Shown here piece after piece: positions 48,901-64,000 of a stretch of DNA of 64,000 bases (the stretch's first letter is position 1; the number at the start of each line of letters is the position of its first letter). The stretch spans positions 1,178,001-1,242,000 of the forward strand of contig JACAXG010000012.1 in the NCBI GenBank assembly GCA_018881555.1, given 5' to 3'. The translations under genes were made by a program, and so were the position numbers. The notes below the pieces were generated by a model that saw only the letters and a list, made by a program, of their open reading frames with translations, was not told the origin of the DNA and made no database searches. Source of the stretch: Amblyornis subalaris. Its lineage: Eukaryota; Chordata; Aves; Passeriformes; Ptilonorhynchidae.

Positions 48901-50309
48901 AACAGATCTAGTTACAGTTCTTGTCTTCCCAAGTCCCAAATGCCACTGCTCCAGTTAAGGCAAAAGCAGGGTTATCTATAACCTGAGAGGGAGCCCAGAA
49001 GTGGCATCAAAAAGAGAACATAATGCTCACAGAGGTGGGCCAGTCAGCAGGTCATTCATCAGCCAAGAAGGGGCAGCCTATGGAGATGGGAGGCTTCATC
49101 AAAGACAATGATTTTGGAATTGGACAGAAAGAATATATTTCTCTTTCAGAGGAGCAATAGGAAAAAAACATGTTTAGTCATTTGAAGAAAAGTACAATAA
49201 TTAGCTGACTGCTTAAAGGGTTGATTCTTTTCGCATGAAATGTCCAAAAGCATTTTGTTCATCATTTGGGGCATTTTCAGTTCAGTAATAGCATATTATG
49301 ATGGGAGCAACAGATGAGAGCAATAGAAACATTTTCCTATGCTTCCTGGGAACATTGGCATGACTTACTTGGTCTCTGGCAGTAACTTTTTTCAAAAAAG
49401 CGACAACATACCAGTTGTCAAAGACAAAATATTGGTGTTACAACATTGAACTTCACAGAAATTTGTTTTATATCTCATAGTATTATTAAAGTGAGTGAGA
49501 CTAGACTAGTATGTCACAGTCCTCTAATGCACATCTGTAGGAGTCACTAGACCAACAGAATCTACATTCAAAATTATGTACATAATTACTACCATTTTTT
49601 AGATAAGTAGCATAATTATCTTACAAAAGCAAGACAAAAGTTTTATATTCTTCTCATTATTTGAGTGTCTTCTCTCACACCACGAAGAGAACTAATGTGC
49701 AACAGAAGGATGCAGCAGATGCATAAACAGCAGATGCAATTAGCTCACAGCTNTCTGGCTTACAATTTCAGGTTGCTCACAAGACTGGTTGCACTTAATT
49801 AGATTTCAAAAAATATATTTCAAAATTATCATATTCATAGTGTTTGCTCTTTTTCTATGTGGAGCCATAATACTATTATTTCTGGAATTACTAGAACCAT
49901 GCCAGTAAAGGAACAGTTTACTTGACCTACTAAGATGCACTTTTAACTTGCCTTCAATACTAACATCTTTAGAACTAAAAGTGAATCTTAAACTATTGTA
50001 TAACATCAGCTGAAAAAATAATACAAAATCAGAGTTTTAACGGTAAAAATCAATGCAATATAATTGACTTTTACAGACTGTTTCTATTCCTCTCTTTTCT
50101 TTATTTTAGAAAGTATTCTGGACCCCCGGTGCAAGCTAAGGCTCGATCAAGGCCCGTGCCGTGTTTATATAATCAAATGGTATTATGATAAACAAGCAAA
50201 TGCTTGTGCTCAGTTTTGGTATGGTGGCTGCGATGGAAACGCAAACCGCTTTGAGACTGAGGAGGAATGTAGAGAGGCTTGTGTATTTTTTTCTGGAGGT
50301 AGGAATTAG
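17086..50309 (+). CDS. COL28A1-like: Type XXVIII-like collagen alpha chain, 35 coding exons
   Basis: This is a complete extracellular-matrix collagen gene. The spliced frame is 3,585 bases and encodes 1,194 residues: signal peptide (about 1-20), VWA1 (about 56-243), collagen helix (259-789), VWA2 (about 808-987), Ser/Thr/Pro-rich linker (about 1005-1128) and a C-terminal Kunitz domain (1136-1186). This order is diagnostic of collagen XXVIII, a short-chain matrix protein; human COL28A1 is about 1,125 residues. Both VWA domains keep the DxSxS metal-ion site (66-70 and 819-823). Cysteines flank the helix (CDC before; ICGCGIKC after), likely for interchain bonds. All exon junctions agree in phase and no frame break is seen. 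Human COL28A1 lies on 7p21, whereas this gene sits immediately before BBS5, so it is probably a paralogue (COL28A2-type) rather than the strict orthologue; that part is inference. Confidence 0.9.
18019..18587 (+). CDS. COL28A1-like: Collagen exon 2: first von Willebrand A domain
   Basis: The exon follows TTTATTCTAG and ends at ATG|GTATGT, phase 0. It encodes residues 54-243, a whole VWA domain on one exon. The metal-ion site is intact: DSSES in FLLDSSESAK, the Thr in GHGTYTTYA, and the Asp in FTDGVDH. The closest family member I know is COL28A1 VWA1 (ILDSSESAK, YIGHGTYT, MTDGIDHP). VWA domains in matrix collagens bind other matrix proteins; the ligand of this one is unknown. One N-glycosylation sequon, NVT, is present. 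Confidence 0.93.
20258..20278 (+). CDS. COL28A1-like: Collagen exon 3: 21-base microexon
   Basis: TTTTACAG precedes and GTAAGT follows a seven-codon exon (KDLSEEE), phase 0 on both sides. It supplies an acidic linker between VWA1 and the cysteine pair that starts the helix. Because exon 2 to exon 4 is also in frame, it could be skipped. Confidence 0.7.
21798..21848 (+). CDS. COL28A1-like: Collagen exon 4: Cys-X-Cys motif and start of helix
   Basis: Seventeen codons, VDTCDCEKGERGLPGPA. The acceptor is TCCCCAG and the donor GCT|GTAAGT. CDCEKG corresponds to CECEKG in COL28A1, just before the first Gly-X-Y triplet, and marks the N-terminal boundary of the helix (residue 259). A nearer upstream AG would put the reading frame wrong, so this acceptor was chosen. 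Confidence 0.85.
23057..23110 (+). CDS. COL28A1-like: Collagen exon 5: six perfect triplets
   Basis: A 54-base exon, the classic collagen unit, between TTTCCAG and AAG|GTGATG. Six uninterrupted triplets beginning GKK GRT GDD; the Lys/Arg-rich start is hydrophilic and no imperfection is present. Confidence 0.9.
23189..23233 (+). CDS. COL28A1-like: Collagen exon 6: five perfect triplets
   Basis: 45 bases, GDRGLNGIPGQDGTE, only 78 bases after exon 5. The donor is GAG|GTAAAA. Confidence 0.9.
24046..24072 (+). CDS. COL28A1-like: Collagen exon 7: three triplets
   Basis: 27 bases, GKSGYKGEK, the smallest helix exon. Acceptor TTTTCCCAG, donor AAG|GTACTT. Confidence 0.88.
24352..24396 (+). CDS. COL28A1-like: Collagen exon 8: five triplets with a helix cysteine
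   Basis: 45 bases, GERGECGIPGIKGDR. The Cys inside the GEC triplet matches a GERGEC motif I recall in COL28A1, so it is probably conserved for intermolecular bonding. Confidence 0.9.
25020..25064 (+). CDS. COL28A1-like: Collagen exon 9: five triplets
   Basis: 45 bases, GPEGPIGPRGIRGIR, with acceptor GTTTTTCAG and donor CGG|GTAAAA. The three Arg give a basic patch. Confidence 0.9.
25710..25763 (+). CDS. COL28A1-like: Collagen exon 10: six triplets, GC splice donor
   Basis: 54 bases starting GPQGQSGDQ and ending GSK. The following intron begins GC, not GT (AAG|GCAAGA), matching the strong consensus that tolerates GC donors. No in-frame GT nearby gives a sensible exon end. Confidence 0.87.
26529..26597 (+). 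CDS. COL28A1-like: Collagen exon 11: first 69-base hinge exon
   Basis: Five triplets (GER GLP GPP GLP GET), a Gly-Ile hinge, then GLP GPK. This is the first helix imperfection and the start of the repeated 23-codon exon unit. Donor AAG|GTACAA. Confidence 0.92.
27279..27347 (+). CDS. COL28A1-like: Collagen exon 12: 69-base hinge exon
   Basis: Five triplets (GNT GLM GRP GPA GPP), a Gly-Val hinge, then GEP GFM. The donor is ATG|GTATGT. Confidence 0.9.
29066..29134 (+). CDS. COL28A1-like: Collagen exon 13: 69-base hinge exon
   Basis: GPQ GPQ GVQ GER GSP, a Gly-Glu hinge, then GLP GAK. Acceptor GTTGACAG, donor AAG|GTACAG. Confidence 0.92.
30904..30945 (+). repeat. 21-base tandem duplication
   Basis: Two adjacent 21-base units starting ACTTTAATGAGATTA differ at a single base (AACCCAC versus AGCCCAC), so the duplication is recent. 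Confidence 0.9.
31304..31372 (+). CDS. COL28A1-like: Collagen exon 14: 69-base hinge exon with Gly-to-Ser break
   Basis: GDR GFD GPK GPR GLP, then GI followed by SIK in place of a Gly triplet, then GEK. The missing Gly makes a wider gap than in neighbouring exons. The GxSIKGEKGD context also occurs in COL28A1 as I recall it, so it is an old feature rather than damage. Confidence 0.92.
31805..31873 (+). CDS. COL28A1-like: Collagen exon 15: 69-base hinge exon with helix cysteine
   Basis: GEC GPP GLP GSV GLP, a Gly-Ile hinge, then GIQ GEK. It holds the second Cys inside the helix. Confidence 0.92.
31960..32028 (+). CDS. COL28A1-like: Collagen exon 16: 69-base hinge exon, one N
   Basis: GVE GPK GPP GSR GLP, a Gly-Gln hinge, then GIP GPK. 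The N at 31983 is the third base of a CCN codon, so Pro is certain. Only 86 bases separate it from exon 15. Confidence 0.92.
33188..33256 (+). CDS. COL28A1-like: Collagen exon 17: 69-base hinge exon
   Basis: GEQ GLP GET GVP GER, a Gly-Ile hinge, then GEP GSK. The acceptor ATCTACTTAAG is pyrimidine-poor compared with the others. Confidence 0.9.
34457..34528 (+). CDS. COL28A1-like: Collagen exon 18: 72-base perfect exon
   Basis: Eight uninterrupted triplets, beginning GEP GPS GLA and ending GGP GQK. One base triplet longer than its neighbours; the added residue restores perfect register and removes the hinge. Confidence 0.92.
35124..35192 (+). CDS. COL28A1-like: Collagen exon 19: 69-base hinge exon
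   Basis: GEP GLP GLR GPE GAP, a Gly-Ile hinge, then GIQ GEK. It closely resembles the end of exon 15 (GIGIQGEK), as expected for exon duplication. Confidence 0.92.
35847..35918 (+). CDS. COL28A1-like: Collagen exon 20: 72-base perfect exon
   Basis: Eight uninterrupted triplets from GDQ GQR to GPA GAK. With exon 18 it is one of the two hinge-free units inside the ladder. Confidence 0.92.
36773..36841 (+). CDS. COL28A1-like: Collagen exon 21: 69-base hinge exon with Gly-to-Ala break
   Basis: GEP GVP GRL GMP GPP, then GR followed by AVP instead of a Gly triplet, then GPK. It is the second unit in which the Gly after the hinge is lost. Confidence 0.92.
37248..37316 (+). CDS. COL28A1-like: Collagen exon 22: 69-base hinge exon
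   Basis: GDI GLP GLA GPI GEP, a Gly-Phe hinge, then GLP GAK. Acceptor TTCATTGCAG, donor AAG|GTAGCT. Confidence 0.92.
39004..39072 (+). CDS. COL28A1-like: Collagen exon 23: 69-base hinge exon
   Basis: GDQ GLP GPP GPF GPK, a Gly-Asp hinge, then GYP GPP. The donor is CCC|GTAAGT. Confidence 0.92.
39952..40020 (+). CDS. COL28A1-like: Collagen exon 24: 69-base hinge exon
   Basis: GLP GLP GIP GEQ GPD, a Gly-Ile hinge, then GLP GPK, ending AAG|GTATAG. Confidence 0.92.
40150..40216. repeat. T/G-rich low-complexity tract
   Basis: Runs of T broken by GG and GTTTGTTTG units inside the intron after exon 24. No gene content. Confidence 0.65.
40499..40567 (+). CDS. COL28A1-like: Collagen exon 25: 69-base hinge exon
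   Basis: GDP GSR GPI GLP GPP, a Gly-Gly hinge, then GLP GPK. The GGG run at the hinge should be the most flexible of the set. Confidence 0.92.
41947..42015 (+). CDS. COL28A1-like: Collagen exon 26: 69-base hinge exon
   Basis: GTT GRP GPP GSL GPP, a Gly-Glu hinge, then GIQ GTK. Acceptor TTCTCTAG. Confidence 0.92.
42714..42782 (+). CDS. COL28A1-like: Collagen exon 27: last 69-base hinge exon
   Basis: GEQ GIQ GMP GPR GPP, a Gly-Asp hinge, then GLL GEK. The hinge ladder ends here at residue 750. Confidence 0.92.
42932..42968 (+). repeat. ATT trinucleotide microsatellite
   Basis: Twelve uninterrupted ATT units in intron 27 of the collagen gene; likely length-polymorphic. Confidence 0.95.
43005..43058 (+). 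repeat. 39-base imperfect duplication
   Basis: GAATAAATATAGATA occurs at 43,005 and again at 43,044, followed by similar bases, just right of the ATT microsatellite. It is probably a local slippage duplication. Confidence 0.6.
43675..43755 (+). CDS. COL28A1-like: Collagen exon 28: nine triplets, Lys-rich
   Basis: 81 bases with no imperfection. The middle (GDKGKKGEKGDM) is strongly charged and matches a Lys-rich stretch at the same place in COL28A1. Such clusters can bind heparin-like glycans, though nothing here proves it. Confidence 0.92.
43960..44513 (-). mobile_element. Solo LTR of an avian endogenous retrovirus
   Basis: The 554-base element starts TGTCATGGCTTAGCCCCAGCC and ends CCAAAACCAGGACA. 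Read on the minus strand it begins TGTCCTGGTTTTGGCTGGGA, a long terminal repeat terminus common in bird genomes. TG...CA ends are intact. There are no internal viral genes on either side, so it is a solo LTR left by recombination. Flanking bases (GCAGT left, GCGGC right) do not give an exact target duplication, so age or local mutation has obscured it. It lies in the intron between collagen exons 28 and 29, antisense to the gene, and CpG and base changes show it is not young. I assign it to an ERV-L or ERV-K-like class only tentatively. Confidence 0.85.
45129..45164 (+). CDS. COL28A1-like: Collagen exon 29: C-terminal end of the helix
   Basis: 36 bases, GKTGPKGDQGLT. The sequence equals the COL28A1 helix end (GPKGD..GLT) and leads into the linker before VWA2. 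Confidence 0.9.
46294..46330 (+). CDS. COL28A1-like: Collagen exon 30: linker between helix and VWA2
   Basis: 37 bases coding REDIIKLVKEIC plus one base of Gly, phase 1. It parallels KEEIIKLITEICG of COL28A1. The amphipathic stretch and the Cys may help trimer formation, as a short trimerising segment; that role is inference. Confidence 0.88.
46458..47015 (+). CDS. COL28A1-like: Collagen exon 31: second von Willebrand A domain
   Basis: The exon follows TTTGTAG and ends TCAG|GTGCGT in phase 1, residues 802-987. It opens with a Cys cluster (CGIKCKE), then VFVIDSSESVGPENF, which is nearly invariant in type XXVIII collagens. The metal-ion site is complete: DSSES, Thr in GEGTYTGTA, Asp in LTDGQTD. 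There is one sequon, NAT. The domain is better matched to COL28A1 than VWA1 is. Confidence 0.95.
47675..47916 (+). CDS. COL28A1-like: Collagen exon 32: end of VWA2 and start of linker
   Basis: 242 bases after a long T tract and ATAG. The first residues ALESKLVNQFCEDEYD complete the last VWA helix and parallel LKQKLFQKICEDFDS of COL28A1. The rest is a low-complexity, Ser/Asn/His-rich spacer. The donor CCG|GTATGA is phase 0. Confidence 0.88.
48485..48575 (+). CDS. COL28A1-like: Collagen exon 33: acidic linker
   Basis: 91 bases following CTTATTTCAG. It codes TKVPPVVVYEAYEEEQDKEK and ten further residues, ending in phase 1 at ACAG|GTATTT. Acidic and unstructured; no family signature, but both splice sites and both phases fit. 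Confidence 0.8.
48660..48749 (+). CDS. COL28A1-like: Collagen exon 34: Ser/Thr/Pro linker
   Basis: 90 bases between CACCTGCAG and CCAG|GTGGAT, phase 1 at both ends. It codes a Ser/Thr/Pro-rich segment ending STAGPTPRP, like the TTTPRP segment before the Kunitz domain in COL28A1; it could carry O-glycans. Confidence 0.82.
50110..50309 (+). CDS. COL28A1-like: Collagen exon 35: Kunitz domain and stop
   Basis: The exon follows TTATTTTAG and ends at TAG. All six Kunitz cysteines are present with spacing 8-15-7-12-3 (residues 1136, 1145, 1161, 1169, 1182, 1186), along with the FWYGGC core and NANRF. P1, the residue after the second cysteine, is Arg in GPCRVYI. That is what trypsin-like proteases accept; COL28A1 in human has Gly there as I recall, and is not expected to inhibit. 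Eight residues follow the last cysteine. Confidence 0.95.
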
Positions 50310-51336
50310 TTTCTACATTAAAAATGGGCAGGTTGAAGCTATTGATCGTTTGGCTTTTTTATCAAGTATTCAGCATGGTATCTAAAATCAAACCAACTAA
50401 TTTATAGAATACTAACCTTATGAAGTCATATGCCCACTAACTAAAAAAAAGCCTACCTGTGCAAGCATACTTTAATTCTTTTAGCATTTATTATATGACA
50501 TAATGGTTATGTAACAAAATAGCAAATTTTCAGCAGTATCAAGAGCACAAAATTTCCTTTTTACTAAGTCATAGTAAGACAAGTATAGCATTTGCTATAG
50601 CAATTGCCCTTCCTTCACCTAGATCTTTAAATACTACCATAGTACAATCACTATCTAGACCTTATTTTAAATTACATCTATGGCTTTGGAAAGTAATCCT
50701 TGGTCATTAGGTAATTTCCTTTCCCTCCGCTACAGAAATCTTATATTTGGCATGCAATGAAAACTTCACTTCTTTTAAGTGAAACTATTCTCACAAATAC
50801 TATTTTACTATTTAAAGCATAAAATATCAATTTCCAAATTACATGCACAATACTACTCAGTACAGACAAATACAACAGACAAATACAAATGCATCAACTT
50901 GTCACCTACATGCTCTCTGGGTCACAAGACAGGGAGGTGGTTCAGTTACACACCTTTCCTAAACATATCANAGGTTCATTTAGTGGTTTTTTTTCAGTAA
51001 ACTCTCCTCAGTTTTTATTAGCTAGCCAAGATCCATGACAATTACAGTTAAAACACATCCACAGATTTCTGAGTGAATATACCAATAACTGGCATCACTA
51101 CATAGGGTTAGTTCATGTCTAAAGTGGCCCTTGTTATGTTTCTCTTCTGACAGCCAAGTCTAATTTTTATATGCATTTTAATATTTCCATCTTCCTTATT
51201 TAACTATTTAAACTTACTTTCAAAACATTAAACACAGCACAGTTTATTGTCTGCTGCTGTGATATTGCTTTTTACATTTATGTCTATCCGTATACGTTGC
51301 ATTTCCTATTATTAATTTACTTTAAAGCTTGTTCCT

Positions 51337-51342
51337 AATAAA
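51337..51342 (+). promoter_or_regulatory. Candidate polyadenylation signal of the collagen gene
   Basis: AATAAA about 1.03 kb past the stop codon. A second AATAAA occurs at 51,944-51,949, close to the BBS5 promoter. Which is used cannot be told from sequence. Confidence 0.45.
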
Positions 51343-51972
51343 ACATTTCTGGTTTTACTGCCAGGACAGAAAATGGTAATATAATAATGGTACCTTTACA
51401 GGATTAAAAACTTACCTCACAGCTAAATTACACTTACTGTGTCATGTGTACAATGGAACTGGATTTCTGCCACAGCCCTTAACAAGGCCAAACATCTCAG
51501 ATTACACACTCCTGTATATGAAACTCGATGATCATTTTTGGTTGGATTTGTGTGGTTTGTTTTTTTTTCCCGAGCAAATGGTAACTTTAAGCATATCAAC
51601 AAAAACGGAGTCTGGCCTCAAGCAAAACACCTTCCACCCTTTCTGCTTCCAGAACCCTGAGCCCCTCTCCGGACATGGCCAGAGAGGACGAGGCACTTCG
51701 CGCCTGCTGCTTTCTTATTTCATCCAATTTGTGTCAACTTCCAGATGGGTGCCACGGGCTCCTCGCCAACCCAGGGACAAGCTTCAGGGAAAGAACTGTG
51801 GAAGGACAAGTTTCTTCCCACGATTCTTGTTCAGACTATTATTTTTTTTAATTTGAAAGTAGTAGGGCACTGCAATTAAAATTTGCATAGATACAAATTC
51901 CAAGTCATTCTAAATTAAATATGACATATCCTATCTATTTTAAAATAAACCCCTAACCACCAAACACCACAC

Positions 51973-51998
51973 ATACGCACGCACGCACGCATGCACGC
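51973..51998 (+). repeat. ACGC tetranucleotide microsatellite
   Basis: Several CGCA/ACGC units with one T interruption, at the left edge of the BBS5 promoter region. Confidence 0.7.
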
Positions 51999-52206
51999 AA
52001 ACAAACACCCCAAATCGCCAGGACTCAAGGCTGAATTACCGGGAACGTGACGGTTTCTCAGGGTTTGGGTTTTACCGCCTCAGCCGAGCCGGGGGCGGGG
52101 CCAGGGCGGGCTGGAGAGCGCGCGCGCTCCCCACGTGCAGCGCCGCAGCCAATCCCGGCCGCCGCGGGAGCGCGAGACACCACCCACCCACCCTGCCCCC
52201 AACCCC

Positions 52207-52220
52207 GTTGCCAGGGCGGC
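52207..52220 (+). promoter_or_regulatory. BBS5: Imperfect RFX X-box
   Basis: GTTGCCAGGGCGGC: a perfect left half site GTTGCC, two-base spacer, and a degenerate right half (GGCGGC versus GGCAAC). It lies 30-43 bases before the start codon. RFX factors drive ciliary genes, including BBS genes, through such sites. Confidence 0.5.
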
Positions 52221-52249
52221 GCACGGACTCCGCGGGGCGGGTGGCGGCN

Positions 52250-61676
<9,427 letters not shown>

Positions 61677-63600
61677 TTTAGATTGGCATGTGTTTGTTTC
61701 CTAAGCAGGGAAAGAATCTCAGTTCTTTCTGGACTTAGGAGATCTATAGAAGATAATTTAGAAATATCAGAGTAGCAGAGAAAGAACATGCAAAAGCTAA
61801 AGAGCAGGCAAATCTTATATAATAAGCCCTCAGGCTCTGTCATAAAGATTATTTAGAAACCTTGTATGCTTAAAAGCTTTGCATTTATTGTGTTGCCTCT
61901 CTAAGCAGTGAGAGGACAACCAGTCTCTGAGGCAGATGGGGCGAGGTGGAGCTGCTGGAGGAAGCGCTGCCACCTGCAAGCCCCCCTCTGCTCACGACTG
62001 TAAGGACCTGCGAATTCTCTCTGCCTGTAAGGCTGGAAGTACCTGGAAGTCTCTCTGCACTATGGGCATGGCAGCTGCCATTTGACACACTTGTAACCCC
62101 CGGTGTCTTCAGGATTGTCCTGCTTCTCCCCTCCCCTGACAACACAGAGTCGGCCACGGTGTTTCAGCCACCACTTTATGGCAGGTAGCCACCATTTTTT
62201 TTACAACTTCATGGCCCCTGTGTTTATGTATTGCTCTTTGATTGGCTGCCAGGACCAGGCACTGCTTGTCATTTTACACAGAACTATGTCAGAAAAGGAA
62301 GCCTTCTCTTTTTCTGCGCGCGGAGACCAGACCACCATTTGAGACAGGGCAGTTTGAGGTATGCAGTTTGATGCTAAATTTCAAGTATTTGTGTATTTAT
62401 ACAGTGATGTACTTTTCCGTAATGATTATGTCTAAATCAAATTTCCATAACTTGTTTAATGGTGTGCAACACAGAAATACCATCATACACAAAACATTTT
62501 GTATGTAGGCTTATTGGCTGTGTTACTGATGGCTTTAAGAAAAAGCAATTCTGTTCCACATAATAGTTTTCATGTCTCATAATTTTGCTAAATTTTCAGC
62601 TCATATGATTCCAAGTATTTAATTGTAATCCCGATATCCTCATACAGTTGTTGTTTGCTCGTTTGTTTTTGCTAGAACACTTCTTTAAGCAATGATCTAG
62701 GAAAAAGTGCACATGCAAATAGCTTCTGTGTGTGAGTCATTAGACCTTTTATGATGTTATGTGTTATAGAGAAATGAGTCATTTATTGTTTAAAGGAAGA
62801 CACAGCTGTTACGTTTTCTAGTGAGATAAAACCTCTGTGCTGTTTCCTATAAATGGAAAAAGTCAAATGAGCTCTCCTCTCAGCTGTTGTTTCAGCAGCT
62901 GACTGTTTTAGTAAAGTAACTGTGGTGTGATTGTAATTGTGGTGTTTGTAGAAAGTCTTTCAAGGTATATATTTTAAAGAAATACTACCTATATTGAAAA
63001 GCGGTCATTATTTCAATAAACTTTGATAATATTATATCTTGTTGTAGATCTTACATTCAAGTAGTTGTATTTTGATCCTGTTTCCATTATATTCAAAGAA
63101 CATTTTACCATATGGGTGGAGACTGCAATTGGAATTATTTTGGAAAGCAAAACTTTACCTGAAATAACATATTTTATGTCTAAACAGTAGCATTTGGTTT
63201 ATGACAAAAAGGATATTAAGAAGCAGCCCAAAATTTCAAGGCCTTATTATCTGAAGAAATTGTATATGTGATATGTTTATGTAAAAAAATAATCTTAGAG
63301 CATAGGCAATCAATGCAAAGTTCTGGAACTTTTTAGTATCTTTATGATTGCAGCAATGAGCTGTATTAAGCAACTCTGAAAAAGTGAACAATAGTTACAA
63401 CTGACAACTTGATTAATAAAACTTCTATTTCAGAATATTTACTAACATGTATTTGTGCAATCTTGCTCATAGCTGTCTGAGGATCAGATTCTGCTGTCCT
63501 TACTCATGTCAAATAATTTATTACATTGCACGTAATCTTACTTGATTCAGCGTGGAGAATGATGGCAAAACCTGACCATAGTGACTAAGAGCAACAGTTG
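61677..63600 (+). other. BBS5 3' UTR and spacer to KLHL41
   Basis: No gene recognised. A GC-richer stretch at about 61,920-62,340 gives open frames in several directions but no known product. The remainder is AT-rich. Confidence 0.55.
63015..63020 (+). promoter_or_regulatory. BBS5: Candidate polyadenylation signal of BBS5
   Basis: AATAAA about 1.34 kb after the BBS5 stop codon. Another copy is at 63,415-63,420. Either would end the transcript before the KLHL41 start. Confidence 0.4.
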
Positions 63601-63617
63601 CTTCTTTCAGTCTTTGA

Positions 63618-63623
63618 CAGCTG
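63618..63623 (+). promoter_or_regulatory. KLHL41: E-box upstream of KLHL41
   Basis: CAGCTG, the preferred core of myogenic bHLH factors, about 200 bases before the KLHL41 start codon and 62 bases left of a MEF2 site. Confidence 0.45.
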
Positions 63624-63684
63624 CGAGAGCAACTCTGTTTTTCCAAAGTGTCCATCCCAAATTCCGACCTGTAAGAGTATGTAC

Positions 63685-63694
63685 CTATATTTAG
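63685..63694 (+). promoter_or_regulatory. KLHL41: MEF2 site upstream of KLHL41
   Basis: CTATATTTAG is a full match to the MEF2 consensus YTAWWWWTAR, about 130 bases before the start codon. It fits a gene expressed in striated muscle. Confidence 0.55.
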
Positions 63695-63825
63695 CTAGCG
63701 AGATTAAGTTGCAGAGGCTTCAAGCAGGGCAAAAAGCACATTGGTCTGCCTTTTTTACAGACAAACCTTTGGGCAGACAACAGCTAAAGCTTTCTACTCC
63801 CTCCCCTTTCCCAAGTGTTTGCGAA

Positions 63826-64000
63826 ATGGATTCCCAAAGGGAACTCACTGAAGAGCTCAGACTTTACCAATCCACCCTCCTTCAGGATGGCCTCAAGGAA
63901 CTCCTCGAAGAGAAAAAGTTTATAGATTGCTCTTTAAAAGCTGGTGACAGAAGCCTGCCTTGCCACAGANTGATTCTGTCGGCATGTAGCCCTTATTTTC
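63826..64000 (+). CDS. KLHL41: Kelch-like protein 41, N-terminal part
   Basis: The frame opens [20 protein letters not shown] and continues into the start of the BTB domain ([26 protein letters not shown]), nearly identical to human KLHL41 (also called KBTBD10 or sarcosin). KLHL41 is a BTB-BACK-Kelch protein of the sarcomere region that binds and stabilises nebulin and works with CUL3; human mutations cause nemaline myopathy. Only the first 58 codons are in the window; the rest is cut off by its end. The N at 63,970 is the first base of codon 49, which is Leu in the human protein, so C or T is expected. Neighbour order BBS5-KLHL41 is as in human. Confidence 0.96.
   Translation, partial: MDSQRELTEELRLYQSTLLQDGLKELLEEKKFIDCSLKAGDRSLPCHRXILSACSPYF

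Larger units (their letters stand above)
17246..50109 (+). other. Introns of the collagen gene
   Basis: The introns range from 78 bases (exons 5-6) to a few kilobases and are AT-rich. I see no nested gene or RNA gene. Recognised content is the solo LTR at 43,960-44,513, an ATT microsatellite at 42,932, a 21-base tandem pair at 30,904, T/G-rich tracts near 23,300 and 40,150-40,215, and a run of repeated AT-rich words near 20,450-20,540. The other long introns (for example 27.4-29.0, 37.3-39.0, 29.1-31.3 kb) show nothing I can name. Confidence 0.6.
50310..52060 (+). other. Collagen 3' UTR and spacer to BBS5
   Basis: About 1.75 kb between the collagen stop codon and the BBS5 CpG island. The left part is AT-rich and likely 3' UTR. 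The longest open frame here (about 51,446-51,856) has no recognisable product and is probably chance. A short ACGC microsatellite lies at about 51,973-51,998. Confidence 0.6.

Noticed and set aside
51446..51856. 136-codon plus-strand open frame between collagen and BBS5
   Set aside because: No domain, no homologue recognised, and it would overlap the likely 3' UTR or promoter-proximal spacer.

Overview
This is a vertebrate nuclear genomic window, almost certainly from a bird. The bird call rests on a CR1 LINE 3' end, a solo LTR of an avian endogenous retrovirus with the familiar TGTCCTGGTTTTGGCTGG-type terminus (read on the minus strand), AT-rich introns, and gene content matching the human 2q31 BBS5-KLHL41 block. 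Isolated single N bases are scattered through it, two of them inside codons.

Layout. Bases 1-17,000 are AT-rich intergenic DNA with no gene I can support; they hold a CR1 copy (about 9.6-10.0 kb) and a few GC-richer patches. From 17,086 to 50,309 on the plus strand lies a complete type XXVIII-like collagen gene. I could assemble 35 coding exons with compatible phases, giving 1,194 residues: signal peptide, von Willebrand A domain (VWA1), collagen helix of about 531 residues, VWA2, Ser/Thr/Pro-rich linker, Kunitz domain. From 52,250 to 61,676 on the plus strand is complete BBS5 (12 coding exons, 342 residues), started by a CpG island with a CCAAT box, a GC box and an imperfect RFX X-box. At 63,826 KLHL41 begins on the plus strand and runs off the window inside its BTB domain; a MEF2 site and an E-box precede it.

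The most interesting locus is the collagen gene. Human COL28A1 is on 7p21, not beside BBS5, so this copy is probably a second, BBS5-linked type XXVIII paralogue retained in this lineage. Its helix is built from a ladder of fifteen coding exons of exactly 69 bases. Each encodes five Gly-X-Y triplets, a two-residue hinge and two more triplets, so flexible imperfections recur about every 23 residues. Two 72-base perfect exons break the ladder. The Kunitz domain has all six cysteines at canonical spacing and Arg at the P1 position, the residue expected of a trypsin-like protease inhibitor. One intron uses a GC-AG splice pair, and a 21-base microexon joins VWA1 to the helix.

The three genes do not form an operon or known pathway: one is an extracellular matrix protein, one a ciliary BBSome subunit, one a skeletal-muscle Kelch protein. 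They are simply syntenic and co-oriented. Coordinates of exons come from reading splice sites and codon phase by eye; no database search was run, and comparisons with human proteins are from memory.
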